Assembly: GCA_937915545.1 (NCBI GenBank) | Contig: CALGIJ010000028.1 | Coordinates: 55,086-119,085, forward strand | Origin: an uncultured Desulfobacterales bacterium | Lineage (GTDB): Bacteria; Desulfobacterota; Desulfobulbia; Desulfobulbales; Desulfocapsaceae | Direction: 5' to 3' | Length of the DNA: 64,000 nt | Part shown: one piece after another, positions 33,944 through 41,911 of the stretch | Position numbering within the stretch: the stretch's first letter is position 1 | Layout of the letters: each line of letters starts with the position of its first letter | The notes under the pieces: model-generated | What the model saw: the letters and a program-made list of their open reading frames with translations, nothing else | What the model was told of the DNA's origin: nothing | Databases searched by the model: none | Translations under genes and position numbers: made by a program

Positions 33944-34403
33944 GGCGATAAGGTGTGGCAAAAAGTGACGGGCGCAAAGACTTCGCCCAGATGAGAGCAT
34001 AGATGTCTGCACAACGGGAGGAAGAGGAAGTCTACCGCGTTCCCAGCCGAAACGCCACATTTTTGCACATCCCCGGGGTGGCGGCCGACTGCGTCGCCAG
34101 GGGAGGACGGCCACGGCGGAGATCGCCGGCGCCGCCTGGCGCAAGCAGGCCTCGCCCCTCCGCCTGGCCAGCGCCGCGACAAGGAACTGACCTCATCGCC
34201 GGCGGCGAGTCCCCGCAGGCCTTGCGTCCCCGGCCAAGAGCCCATATCTTCAGCATGGCGTCCCCCGGTTTGGCGATCGGCAGGGGCGGCGCAGGTTTTG
34301 CACCCGGCGCGGCGACGCAGCCCACAGATTCCTTTTCCTGCAGCACCCGCCCTCCTCGCCTCCTCTGCGAGGAGCCGCGCCGCAGACTGGAGACTTTCCC
34401 GAA
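33944..34403. other. Divergent intergenic region without a gene
   Basis: About 460 nt between the divergent UPF0149/pRiA4b fusion and MFS genes. I see no supported coding frame. A perfect 8-bp hairpin (CTCCTCGC 34352-34359, GCGAGGAG 34367-34374) lies 30 nt before the MFS start and would be in its leader. No good promoter match was found by eye. Confidence 0.5.
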
Positions 34404-35666
34404 ATGGCCCTGAAAACCGCCTTCCGCGCCCTGCGCTCCCGTAATTACCGCCTCTTCTTCGCCGGACAGAGCGTGTCGCTGATCGGCACCTGGATCCAGC
34501 GCATCGCCACCCCCTGGCTGGTCTACGAGCTCACCGATTCGGTCTTCCTGCTCGGCCTGGTCGGCTTTGCCGGCCAGATCCCCATCTTTCTGCTCGCCCC
34601 CTTCGCCGGCGTCTTCAGCGACCGCTGGAACCGCTACCGCATCCTCCTCGCCACCCAGGTGCTGGCCATGATCCAGGCGGCGCTGATGGCCTGGCTGGTG
34701 CTGGCCGAGCATATCGAGATCTGGCAGATCCTCCTGCTCAGCCTCTTTCTCGGCGCGGTCAACGCCTTCGACATCCCCGCCCGGCAGAGCTTCCTGGTGC
34801 GCATGGTGGAAAAAAAAGACGACCTCGGCAACGCCATCGCCCTCAACTCCTCGATGGTCAACGGCGCCAGGATGCTCGGGCCCTCCGCCGCCGGCATGCT
34901 CATCGCCGCCATCGGCACAGGCGTGTGCTTTCTCCTCAATGCCGCCAGCTTCGTCTTCGTCATCCTCTCGCTGCTGCTGATGCGCCTGCCGCAGGAGAAC
35001 CAGGCGCGACGGCACCAGTCGGTGCTCGGCGAGCTCTACGCAGGCGTGCGCTACACCTTCGGCGCCACCCCCATCCGCTGTGTCATCCTCCTCCTCTTTC
35101 TCGCCTCCCTCACCGGCATGCCCTATATGGTGCTTATGCCGGTCTTCGCCAGGGAGATCCTCCACGGCGCGGCCGGCACCTACGGCCTGCTCATGGGCGC
35201 CTCCGGCCTCGGCGCCCTCGGCGGCGCCTTCTACCTGGCGACACGCAGCAGCGCCAAAGGTCTCGAGAAGGTCATCCCCATGGCGGCGGCGGCCTTCGGC
35301 CTCGGTCTCGTCCTCCTCTCACTGTCGCGCTCCTTCGCCCTCGCCTTCGCGGTCATCGTCCTTGCCGGCTTCGGCATGATGCTGCTCATGGCGGCGAGCA
35401 ACACCTTCATCCAGAGCCTCGTCGACGACGGCATGCGCGGCCGGGTGATGAGCTTCTTCACCATGGCCATCATGGGCACCGCCCCCTTCGGCAGCCTCCT
35501 CGCCGGCAGCCTCGCCCGGCATATCGGCGTGCCGCTGACCATCGGCCTCGGCGGCCTGGTGTGCCTCATCGGCGCGCTGGCCTTCACCACCAGGCTGCCG
35601 GCCATCGCCAGAGCCATGACGGACGGGACGGAGTGCAGTCCGCAGGGGGAGCAGCAGCAGGGATAA
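34404..35666 (+). CDS. MFS transporter, EntS/DHA3-like exporter
   Basis: Inner-membrane protein of 420 residues with about 12 hydrophobic segments. It begins FRALRSRNYRLFFAGQSVSL, the typical opening of the MFS_3 / enterobactin-exporter-like group, and has the MFS motif GVFSDRWNRYRIL after TM2. AFDIPARQSFLVRMV and LNSSMVNGARMLGP are further subfamily landmarks. GGAG lies 11 nt upstream of the ATG. Likely exports a small hydrophobic compound or siderophore-like molecule by proton antiport; no biosynthetic genes are nearby to name the substrate. Confidence 0.9.
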   Translation: MALKTAFRALRSRNYRLFFAGQSVSLIGTWIQRIATPWLVYELTDSVFLLGLVGFAGQIPIFLLAPFAGVFSDRWNRYRILLATQVLAMIQAALMAWLVLAEHIEIWQILLLSLFLGAVNAFDIPARQSFLVRMVEKKDDLGNAIALNSSMVNGARMLGPSAAGMLIAAIGTGVCFLLNAASFVFVILSLLLMRLPQENQARRHQSVLGELYAGVRYTFGATPIRCVILLLFLASLTGMPYMVLMPVFAREILHGAAGTYGLLMGASGLGALGGAFYLATRSSAKGLEKVIPMAAAAFGLGLVLLSLSRSFALAFAVIVLAGFGMMLLMAASNTFIQSLVDDGMRGRVMSFFTMAIMGTAPFGSLLAGSLARHIGVPLTIGLGGLVCLIGALAFTTRLPAIARAMTDGTECSPQGEQQQG

Positions 35667-35780
35667 GCGGGCGAATGGCTGCCGGGCCGGCAGAGGCGTG
35701 GCGCGAGGTCTCGCGGAGATGGCATGGAGCGCAGGAGAGGGCGGAAGATGGCAGTCGGCCGGGCGCGAACGGCCCATCGC

Positions 35781-36689
35781 CTAGCCGCCGATTACCGCCT
35801 CGAGGCCTGCCGCAGCGAAGCGGGCGACGACCCGCGCCAGGTCGGCCTTGCTCGGCTCGCCCATGCCGCCGCCCTGGTAGCCGCTGCCGAGGCGGAGGTA
35901 TTTGTTGGTCATGATGTCGTGGTAGGGGAGGAGGTAGACCCGCTTTTTCCTTCCCGCCAGACCGGCGACCAGGGCGGCGGTCCGCGCGATGTTGTCCTCG
36001 TCGTCGTTGACCCCGGCGACCAGGGGGATGCGGATGTCGATCTCCGCCCCACTTGCGGCGAGCAGGTGGAGGTTGTCGAGGATGCGGGCGTTGTCCACCC
36101 CGGTCCACCGCCGGTGCCGGGCAGGGTCGACCAGCTTGAGATCGTAGAGGAAGAGGTCGGTGCGCCGCGCCACCTCGAGCAGCACCTCGCCCGAGGTCAG
36201 CCCGGTGGTGTCGACGGCGCGGTGGATGCCCCTCTCGCCGAGGGCGTCGAGCAGGGCGATGAGAAAGCGCGGCTGCTGCAGGGGCTCGCCGCCGGAGACC
36301 GTCACCCCGCCTTCGGACTGGTCGAAGATGACCTGCTCGCGGTCGATCACCGCCAGCACCTCGTCGACGGTCACCTCGCGGCCAGTCATCTCGGTGGCGG
36401 TGGTCGGGCAGACCTCGGCGCAGCGGCCACAGGCGGTGCAGCGCGCCAGGTCGGTGACGATGCCGGCCGCGGTCAGCGCGCAGGCACCCTCGGGACAGGC
36501 CTCGACGCAGAGTCCGCAGCCGATGCAGCGCGCCGCGTTGTACATCTTCTGCACCTTGGGCGAGATGCCCTCGGGATTATGGCACCAGGCGCAGCTGAGC
36601 GGGCAGCCCTTGAAAAAGACGGTGAGGCGGATGCCCGGGCCGTCATTGATGGAATACTTCTTGATATCGAAAATACATCCCCGGTCCAC
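35781..36689 (-). CDS. Glycyl-radical enzyme activating protein (radical SAM)
   Basis: Generates the glycyl radical on its partner using SAM. Product is 302 residues from a GTG start at 36689, chosen because AAGGGGAAGG lies 5 nt upstream and the protein then begins at the conserved GCIFDIKKYSINDGPGIR; a longer frame to 36773 would run through an intergenic hairpin. FFKGCPLSCAWCHNPE holds the SAM cluster (CX3CX2C). Two ferredoxin-type clusters follow, CIGCGLCVEACPEGAC and CTACGRCAEVCP, as in activases of non-PFL glycyl radical enzymes. GGVTVSGGEPLQQ is the SAM-binding strand. It lies 88 nt after the partner enzyme gene. Confidence 0.93.
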   Translation of the reverse strand: MDRGCIFDIKKYSINDGPGIRLTVFFKGCPLSCAWCHNPEGISPKVQKMYNAARCIGCGLCVEACPEGACALTAAGIVTDLARCTACGRCAEVCPTTATEMTGREVTVDEVLAVIDREQVIFDQSEGGVTVSGGEPLQQPRFLIALLDALGERGIHRAVDTTGLTSGEVLLEVARRTDLFLYDLKLVDPARHRRWTGVDNARILDNLHLLAASGAEIDIRIPLVAGVNDDEDNIARTAALVAGLAGRKKRVYLLPYHDIMTNKYLRLGSGYQGGGMGEPSKADLARVVARFAAAGLEAVIGG

Positions 36690-36741
36690 GACAGCCTTCC
36701 CCTTCTCGGTTTCGGTGGATTGACCACTACGATCGATACGA

Positions 36742-36770
36742 CCGGGCCCCCGCCGCTGGCAGGGGCCCGG
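36742..36770. promoter_or_regulatory. Strong hairpin between the glycyl radical enzyme and its activase
   Basis: Perfect 9-bp GC-only stem (CCGGGCCCC 36742-36750 with GGGGCCCGG 36762-36770), 11-nt loop, 8 nt after the enzyme stop codon and 53 nt before the activase start. With no T-run it is more likely an mRNA-stabilising or partial attenuation element than a full terminator, which would lower activase relative to enzyme. Confidence 0.55.
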
Positions 36771-36777
36771 CACGGCC

Positions 36778-39237
36778 TCAGAAGGCGTCGTTTTCGGTGC
36801 GCTCGATCACTTCCCGCTGCAGGTCGCTGTTCATGTCGTTGAAATAGTCGCTGTAGCCGGCCATGCGCACCAGCAGGTCGCGGTAGTCATCCGGACTCTC
36901 CTGGGCCGCCAGCAGGGTGGCGGTATCGACGATGTTGAACTGGATATGGTGCCCGCCCAGGGCGAAATAGGAGCGGATAAGCTTACCCAGCTTGGCGATA
37001 TCGCGGTCGGTCTTGAGCAGGCTCGGCAAAAAGCGCTGGTTGAGCAGGGTGCCGCCGGACTTCTGCTGGTCGAGCTTGCCCAGCGACTTGATCACCTCCG
37101 AGGGCCCGTTGGTGTCCGCCCCGTGGGAGGGCGAAGTGCCGTCGGAGATCGATTTGCCGGCCAGGCGGCCGTTGGCCGAGGCGCCGAGGACCTTGCCGAA
37201 GTAGATGTGGCAGGTGGTGGAGAGCATGTTGAGGTGGTACTTGCCGCCCTTGATGTTGGGCTGGCCGTCGATGGCGGCCACCAGGTCGTCGTAGACGCGC
37301 ACGGCGATGCTGTCGGCATAGTCGTCGTCGTTGCCGAAGAACGGCGTCTTGTTGACGATGGTCTGGCGCATCACCTCGGCCCCCTGGAAATCCTTCGCCA
37401 GGGCGGCCAGCAGGGCCTCCATGGTGAAGCGGCGGTCTTCGAAGACATGCTTCTTGATGGCGGCCAGGCTGTCGGTGACCGTGCCCAGGCCGCAGCACTG
37501 GATGTAGCTGGTGTTGTAGCGCGGCCCGCCGTCGTAGTAGTCGCGGCCCCGGGTGATGCAGTCGTCGATGACCACCGACAGGAAAGGCGCCGGGGCGTAC
37601 TTGGCGAACATACGGTCGATATAGTTGCTGACCCGGATCTTCTGGTCGATGACATGGCGCAGTTGGGCGAGGAAGGCCTCGTAGAGGTCCTCGAAGCCCT
37701 GGAAGGTGCGCGGGTCGCCGCTGGCCAGACCGACCTGCCTGCCGCTGAGCGGGTCGAGGCCGTTGTTGAGGGTCACCTCGAGCACCTTGGGGACGTTGAG
37801 GTAGCCGGTGAGCAGGAAGGCCTCCTTGCCGAAGGCGCCGACCTCGATGCAGCCGCTGCAGCCGCCCTCGCGGGCGTCTTCGAGGGTCTTGCCCTGACGC
37901 ACCATCTCCATGATATAGGTGTCGGGGTTGAACACCGAGGGATAGCCGTGGCCCTGGCGGATGACGTTTATGGCCGAATGGAGAAAGCGGTCCGGGGTGC
38001 GGGCGCTGACATGCACCGAGGAGCCGGGCTGGAGGATATGCAGTTCCTCGACCACCTCGAGCATCAGATAGGACACCTCGCTGGTGCCGTCGGAGCCGTC
38101 GCGCTTTACCCCGCCGATATTGATATTGGTGAAGTCGTTGTAGGTGCCGCTCTCGCGGGCGGTGACCCCCACCTTGGGCGGCGCCGGGTGGTTGTTGACC
38201 TTGATCCAGAAGCAGCACAGCAGCTCCTTGGCCGCCTCGCGGGTGAGGGTGCCGGCGGCCAGCTCCCGCTGGTAGAAGGGCGCCAGGTGCTGGTCGAAGT
38301 GGCCGGGGTTCATGGCGTCCCAGCCGTTGAGCTCGGTGATGGTGCCAAGATGGCAGAACCAGTACATCTGGATCGCCTCGCGGAAGGTTTCCGGCTTGTT
38401 GGCCGGCACGCGGCGGCAGACCCTGGCGATTTCGCGCAGCTCCTCGGCCCGCCGCTCATCACCGCACTGCCGCGCCATGGCCTCGGCCAGCTCGGCATGG
38501 CGCTCGGCGAAGACGATCACCGCCTGGCAGGAGATGGCCATGGCCTTCCACTCTTCCGCCTTGTCGTTGGCCAGGGGATCGTTGAGATAGTCGAGTCGGG
38601 CGATATTGTCCTCGATTTCCCTCTGCAGGTCGAGCATGCCGCGCCGGTAGATCTTGCCGTCGAGGACGGTATGGCCGGGGGCGCGCTGCTCCATGAATTC
38701 GGTGAACATGCCTGCCTCGTAGGCCGCCCGCCAGGCCTCGGGGACATGGGAGAAGATGCGCTCGCGCTGCGTCCGCCCCTGCCAGTAGGGGATCACCTCG
38801 CGGGCGTAGGTGTCGATATCCTCGGCGCTGGTGTAGTAGCGCTGCATCTCGCGGGTGTTGAGGACATGGAAGTCTTCGACGCTGTGACAGGTGAGCTCGG
38901 GGAAGGTCGGCACCGCCTTCGGTTTCGGGCCGCGCTCGCCGACGATCAGCTCGTCGTCGCCGATATAGATGGTCTTGCGCCGGCAGTGGTCGAGAAAGGT
39001 CAGGGCGCGCAGCACGGGGATGGAGTACTTGCCGTAGTTCTCCTTGTAAAAGGCGGTCTCGTGCAGGGCCCGTTCGATGGAAATGGTCGGCTCGGTGGTC
39101 ACGCTGAGGTGGCGCAGGCGCCTGATGCGCTCATTCATGCCCGGCCCATCCACGGCCGTTGCCGGGGCGGTGAAATTGCCCTGGCTGCGGGGCCCTCTCT
39201 CGGGCACGGTGCTGCAGCTGGTAATCTGTTCAAACAT
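36778..39237 (-). CDS. Glycyl radical enzyme (PFL-like), substrate unassigned
   Basis: Oxygen-sensitive radical enzyme of 819 residues. The thiyl-radical loop is GGCSGCIEVGAF with Cys463 and the +2 acid Glu465, the C-x-E pattern of dehydratase/lyase members rather than the Cys-Cys of pyruvate formate-lyase. The glycyl radical site is RMAGYSDYFNDM with Gly794. FGKEAFLLTGYLNVPKVLE after the Cys loop and AGYSDYF at the glycine remind me of hydroxyproline-dehydratase-type (HypD) proteins, but no proline-synthesis gene is adjacent, so I do not name the substrate. The start at 39237 has GGGAGAAG upstream; a frame extending to 39309 lacks one. The activase follows. Confidence 0.9.
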   Translation of the reverse strand: MFEQITSCSTVPERGPRSQGNFTAPATAVDGPGMNERIRRLRHLSVTTEPTISIERALHETAFYKENYGKYSIPVLRALTFLDHCRRKTIYIGDDELIVGERGPKPKAVPTFPELTCHSVEDFHVLNTREMQRYYTSAEDIDTYAREVIPYWQGRTQRERIFSHVPEAWRAAYEAGMFTEFMEQRAPGHTVLDGKIYRRGMLDLQREIEDNIARLDYLNDPLANDKAEEWKAMAISCQAVIVFAERHAELAEAMARQCGDERRAEELREIARVCRRVPANKPETFREAIQMYWFCHLGTITELNGWDAMNPGHFDQHLAPFYQRELAAGTLTREAAKELLCCFWIKVNNHPAPPKVGVTARESGTYNDFTNINIGGVKRDGSDGTSEVSYLMLEVVEELHILQPGSSVHVSARTPDRFLHSAINVIRQGHGYPSVFNPDTYIMEMVRQGKTLEDAREGGCSGCIEVGAFGKEAFLLTGYLNVPKVLEVTLNNGLDPLSGRQVGLASGDPRTFQGFEDLYEAFLAQLRHVIDQKIRVSNYIDRMFAKYAPAPFLSVVIDDCITRGRDYYDGGPRYNTSYIQCCGLGTVTDSLAAIKKHVFEDRRFTMEALLAALAKDFQGAEVMRQTIVNKTPFFGNDDDYADSIAVRVYDDLVAAIDGQPNIKGGKYHLNMLSTTCHIYFGKVLGASANGRLAGKSISDGTSPSHGADTNGPSEVIKSLGKLDQQKSGGTLLNQRFLPSLLKTDRDIAKLGKLIRSYFALGGHHIQFNIVDTATLLAAQESPDDYRDLLVRMAGYSDYFNDMNSDLQREVIERTENDAF

Positions 39238-39607
39238 GGTCTTCTCCCACGAATAATTGACTGCGCCGCCGGCACGGGAAACGTCGCCGCCGGCGATGGG
39301 ACCGGCCACAGGCGGGCCGATACTCCGCTCTTGCCGGGCCGTAACCCGGGCAGGGTACCAGGGGTGAGAGGACTACTGATAGAGCATGCAGCAGTTATAG
39401 AGGCATCTATAACTCTTCAGCAGGGTGGAGGAGAATTCGGCGGCAAGCATGGGCAACCCGGCGCACAAGGGGAAGATGCTTTCACCCGGAAAGTCCGGCG
39501 GCGAAAGGAATACTCGACTATGTGAGAAACAATATCACAAACACCGGACCTTGTCATCCCGATTTTTCTCCCCACCCTGGAGAAGCCGCCCGTTTCGCCC
39601 GCGGCGC
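39238..39607. other. Regulatory intergenic region of the glycyl radical operon
   Basis: About 370 nt between the PilZ gene stop and the glycyl radical enzyme start, both on the minus strand. No gene is supported. It holds the perfect palindrome at 39393-39414, about 155 nt upstream of the enzyme start. The sequence from 39361 to 39420 is AT-richer than its surroundings, as expected of a promoter. Confidence 0.5.
39393..39414. promoter_or_regulatory. 22-bp palindromic operator candidate
   Basis: Arms AGTTATAGA (39393-39401) and TCTATAACT (39406-39414) pair perfectly around a 4-nt centre (GGCA). Compact spacing and symmetry fit a dimeric repressor or activator site upstream of the glycyl radical enzyme gene. 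Confidence 0.6.
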
Positions 39608-39979
39608 CTAGGGCAGGACGGACTCGATCGGCAGTTCGAGGGTGTGGCCGCAGATCTTCTGGTAGAACAGGGGGATGAGCACGAACCACTCCAGTCGCTG
39701 ATCAAAGCGGACGGCAAGGCCACTCTCGTCGCTGCGCACCACCTGCCCGCGTACCCCTTCGACATTGAGCCGGCTGTGACTGCCGGGAAAAATGATCTGC
39801 AGGGTGCAGGCGGCGCCGACCGGCAGCCGCTTCTCCAGGGTGCCATGGCAACCGGTGATGCTGACGTTCTGCAGGATACCCGAGTACGTCCCGCCCTCCT
39901 CGTCCAGCCGGCACAGGAATGGCGCCGAAAACGGCAGGCGGTACGAGGTCCTTCGCTCTTCAAGAGTAGATCGTTCCAT
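39608..39979 (-). CDS. PilZ-domain c-di-GMP receptor
   Basis: Small protein of 123 residues consisting of one PilZ domain. Both c-di-GMP binding motifs are present: RRTSYR (RxxxR) at about 9-14 and NVSITG (N/DxSxxG) at about 38-43. The strand pattern SHSRLNVEGVRGQVVRSDESGLAVRF follows. GGGAG precedes the ATG. As a stand-alone PilZ domain it probably transmits c-di-GMP level to a partner protein, perhaps in motility, given the CheX/CheY-like genes upstream. Confidence 0.88.
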   Translation of the reverse strand: MERSTLEERRTSYRLPFSAPFLCRLDEEGGTYSGILQNVSITGCHGTLEKRLPVGAACTLQIIFPGSHSRLNVEGVRGQVVRSDESGLAVRFDQRLEWFVLIPLFYQKICGHTLELPIESVLP

Positions 39980-40002
39980 AACGCTCCCAGCGCTCCCCGG
40001 CC

Positions 40003-40509
40003 CTATGCCAACCAGCGCCGCATATGGCGGGCGAGCAGCTTGATATCTTTGTACTGATGGTTGTCGCCAGGGATCCTCACCAGCACGACGCCGACCAGCC
40101 CGGCGATCTCCTTCTCGAGGGCGGCGGCGGAACCGACGATGTCATCCTGCTGCTGGATATAGAGGCAGGGGATGCCGATATCGGCCATCTGCCGCAGGTT
40201 CATGTTGTTTTCCTTGAAGCCGCTAACCGGGGTGCCGATGAGCACCGCCCGCCGCGGGGCGATCAGCTTCGCCTCGCAGGCGGCCAGGCCGATCATCGTC
40301 CCCAGGGATTTGGCGACGAGGAGATCGACGGCCATGCCGCGCAGGCGCTCCACCTCCTCGGCGAACTTCAGGCACTGGTCGTCGCCGCAGTCCCAGTGGA
40401 GGTAGTGCTGCACCATCACGGTGCTTTTTTCGACCGCCAGCTCGGCAAGCAGGGCGTTGGCCCACTTCTCCGTCTTTTGGCTGATACCGGGCAAAGCCAG
40501 GATGTTCAT
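40003..40509 (-). CDS. Small alpha/beta-hydrolase-fold protein
   Basis: Protein of 168 residues. It starts MNILALPGISQKTEKWA, then LLVAKSLGTMIGLAACE gives the nucleophile elbow (Ser in AKSLG), VLIGTPVSGF the next strand, and IPCLYIQQQDDIVGS and RIPGDNHQYKDI supply the likely acid Asp and catalytic His. It is short for the fold, lacking a cap domain, like the YdeN/RBBP9 type. Excellent Shine-Dalgarno (GGGAGGGAGG). It precedes the PilZ gene by 23 nt on the same strand. Substrate unknown. Confidence 0.75.
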   Translation of the reverse strand: MNILALPGISQKTEKWANALLAELAVEKSTVMVQHYLHWDCGDDQCLKFAEEVERLRGMAVDLLVAKSLGTMIGLAACEAKLIAPRRAVLIGTPVSGFKENNMNLRQMADIGIPCLYIQQQDDIVGSAAALEKEIAGLVGVVLVRIPGDNHQYKDIKLLARHMRRWLA

Positions 40510-40888
40510 ATCGTCCTCCCTCCCGAACCACTCCTCGCGAAACGTGGCACCGTTCGCCACCACCCCGCCGCCGGCAGCACACCACGAAGCTCGCGCGGCC
40601 GTTCGATTTTCAGTGTCGCCCCATGGTAACGCACCAGACGGTGAAAAGGCAAGTGCTCTCCGCACCGCAAAAAGATCGGGGTCGAAAGGACGGCTGGCGG
40701 ACGACGCCGCGAGGGAAAGAAGAGGAGAGGAAAACGCGGAAGATGAAACGACTGCGGCAGGAAGGCCCAGCAGAAGAAGAAGCGGCAAGCAACCACTGCG
40801 CCGTAACGCTGCGGGAAGACCTTCGCCATGCCTCCTCGGCCACCACGGATGCACCTGGCGGCGAGGCGGTGGCGCTGGCCAGCGTCTC
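40510..40888. other. Intergenic region, nothing recognised
   Basis: About 380 nt between the receiver-protein stop and the hydrolase start, both on the minus strand. Open frames cross it but none has homology or a ribosome site. I see no convincing terminator or promoter. Confidence 0.4.
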
Positions 40889-41245
40889 TCAGCCGATCAT
40901 CTGTTCCAGGGCCTTGGCCAGTTGCTCGAGCCTGATCGGCTTGGTGAGGATGCAGTTGGCGCCCTCGTGTCTGGCCAGATTCTGCCGCTCCCGGTTGGTC
41001 TCCGAGGTGAGCATGCAGATCTTGGTGGCCTGGCCACGCTGGCGTACACGGCGAATCAGCTCGAGGCCGTCCATATTCTGCATATACCAGTCGGTGAAGA
41101 TGACATCGGGGTTCTCCCGTTGGACAATGCTCCACGCGCCTACCCCGTCATCCGCTTCGAAGAAACGAATATCGACCAGCCCCGACAGGGCCTTCATGAT
41201 ATTGTTGCGCGCCACCCTGCTGTCATCCACTATAAGAATCTTCAT
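40889..41245 (-). CDS. CheY-like single-domain response regulator
   Basis: Receiver domain of 118 residues with no output domain. MKILIVDDSRVARNN contains the acidic pair, VIFTDWYMQNMDG the phospho-acceptor Asp, MLTSE the Thr/Ser switch and LTKPI the conserved Lys. An alternative ATG at 41257 overlaps the CheX-like gene stop (TGATG), so reinitiation there would add four residues; neither start has a good ribosome site. Position after a CheX-like phosphatase gene suggests the two act on each other. Confidence 0.9.
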   Translation of the reverse strand: MKILIVDDSRVARNNIMKALSGLVDIRFFEADDGVGAWSIVQRENPDVIFTDWYMQNMDGLELIRRVRQRGQATKICMLTSETNRERQNLARHEGANCILTKPIRLEQLAKALEQMIG

Positions 41246-41256
41246 CGCCTGCACCA

Positions 41257-41709
41257 TCAAAGAGAGTATTCGACTTGGCACACCTGAACGAGCACCAGCT
41301 CACTGTTTTCGCACACGAAGACTTTCTGGAAAATGGCATCGATGGCCAGGGCCCCGGTGAGGGAGTCTCGCCCTTCCATGACCACCGGCCGGGAAAGATC
41401 GGCAGTACCGAAGAAATCGTTCTTCAGGTTGCCGGCCAGGACATTGGCCAGTTCCCCGAAGCTGTCGTGGACATCGTCGCAGGAAATCGTCTCCAGCGGG
41501 GCCTGGAACATCCTGCTCGCAATCAGGTCGGCCAGCCCCGTCCCGGTGATGATGGTCAGTGAGCCATGCTGCGAACCGAAAAAGACGACCGTGGCCAGAT
41601 AGAGGTCGCTGTCCACGGCCAGCGTCAGCGAGGCGGTGGGGTCAAGGCGAAGGCCAGTGGTATCGAACCAGATGGTTTTCACGAGGTGTTCGATCACGGT
41701 GTTTTCCAT
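41257..41709 (-). CDS. CheX-like chemotaxis phosphatase-domain protein
   Basis: Protein of 150 residues. The CheX/CheC-type helix motif is DSFGELANVLAGNLKNDFF, where Glu and Asn of ExxN attack the CheY phosphate in characterised members. The preceding ETISCDDVHDS and the following LTGALAIDAIFQKVFV fit the alpha/beta CheX fold. The start at 41709 is an ATG without a clear ribosome site; a GTG at 41790 would add 27 residues of low-complexity sequence. Its stop abuts the CheY-like gene, the expected substrate. Confidence 0.8.
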   Translation of the reverse strand: MENTVIEHLVKTIWFDTTGLRLDPTASLTLAVDSDLYLATVVFFGSQHGSLTIITGTGLADLIASRMFQAPLETISCDDVHDSFGELANVLAGNLKNDFFGTADLSRPVVMEGRDSLTGALAIDAIFQKVFVCENSELVLVQVCQVEYSL

Positions 41710-41911
41710 AGAATCGTCAGGGGCAGAGTCTTGGTTGCGGCCGTCCACCGCCGGGGGCGGCGAGAGCTCGAGATGGCGGTTACCGGGCACTGCGCGGGGA
41801 CTGTCGGCCCCCTCCCTCCGACCAGGCCAGGGCCGCCGCCCTTAACGACGGGGCAGCCCTGGTCAAAAGGGCCTCTCTGACGAGCGATGAAGGAGCCTTG
41901 CCCAGACATGA

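Noticed and set aside
36778..39237. Naming the glycyl radical enzyme hydroxyproline dehydratase (hypD)
   Set aside because: Loop motifs are suggestive from memory only, and the usual proline-pathway neighbour is absent, so the substrate was left open.
36946..39525. 859-residue plus-strand frame
   Set aside because: Antisense to the glycyl radical enzyme, with repetitive Val/Gly/Ala/His composition typical of shadow frames.
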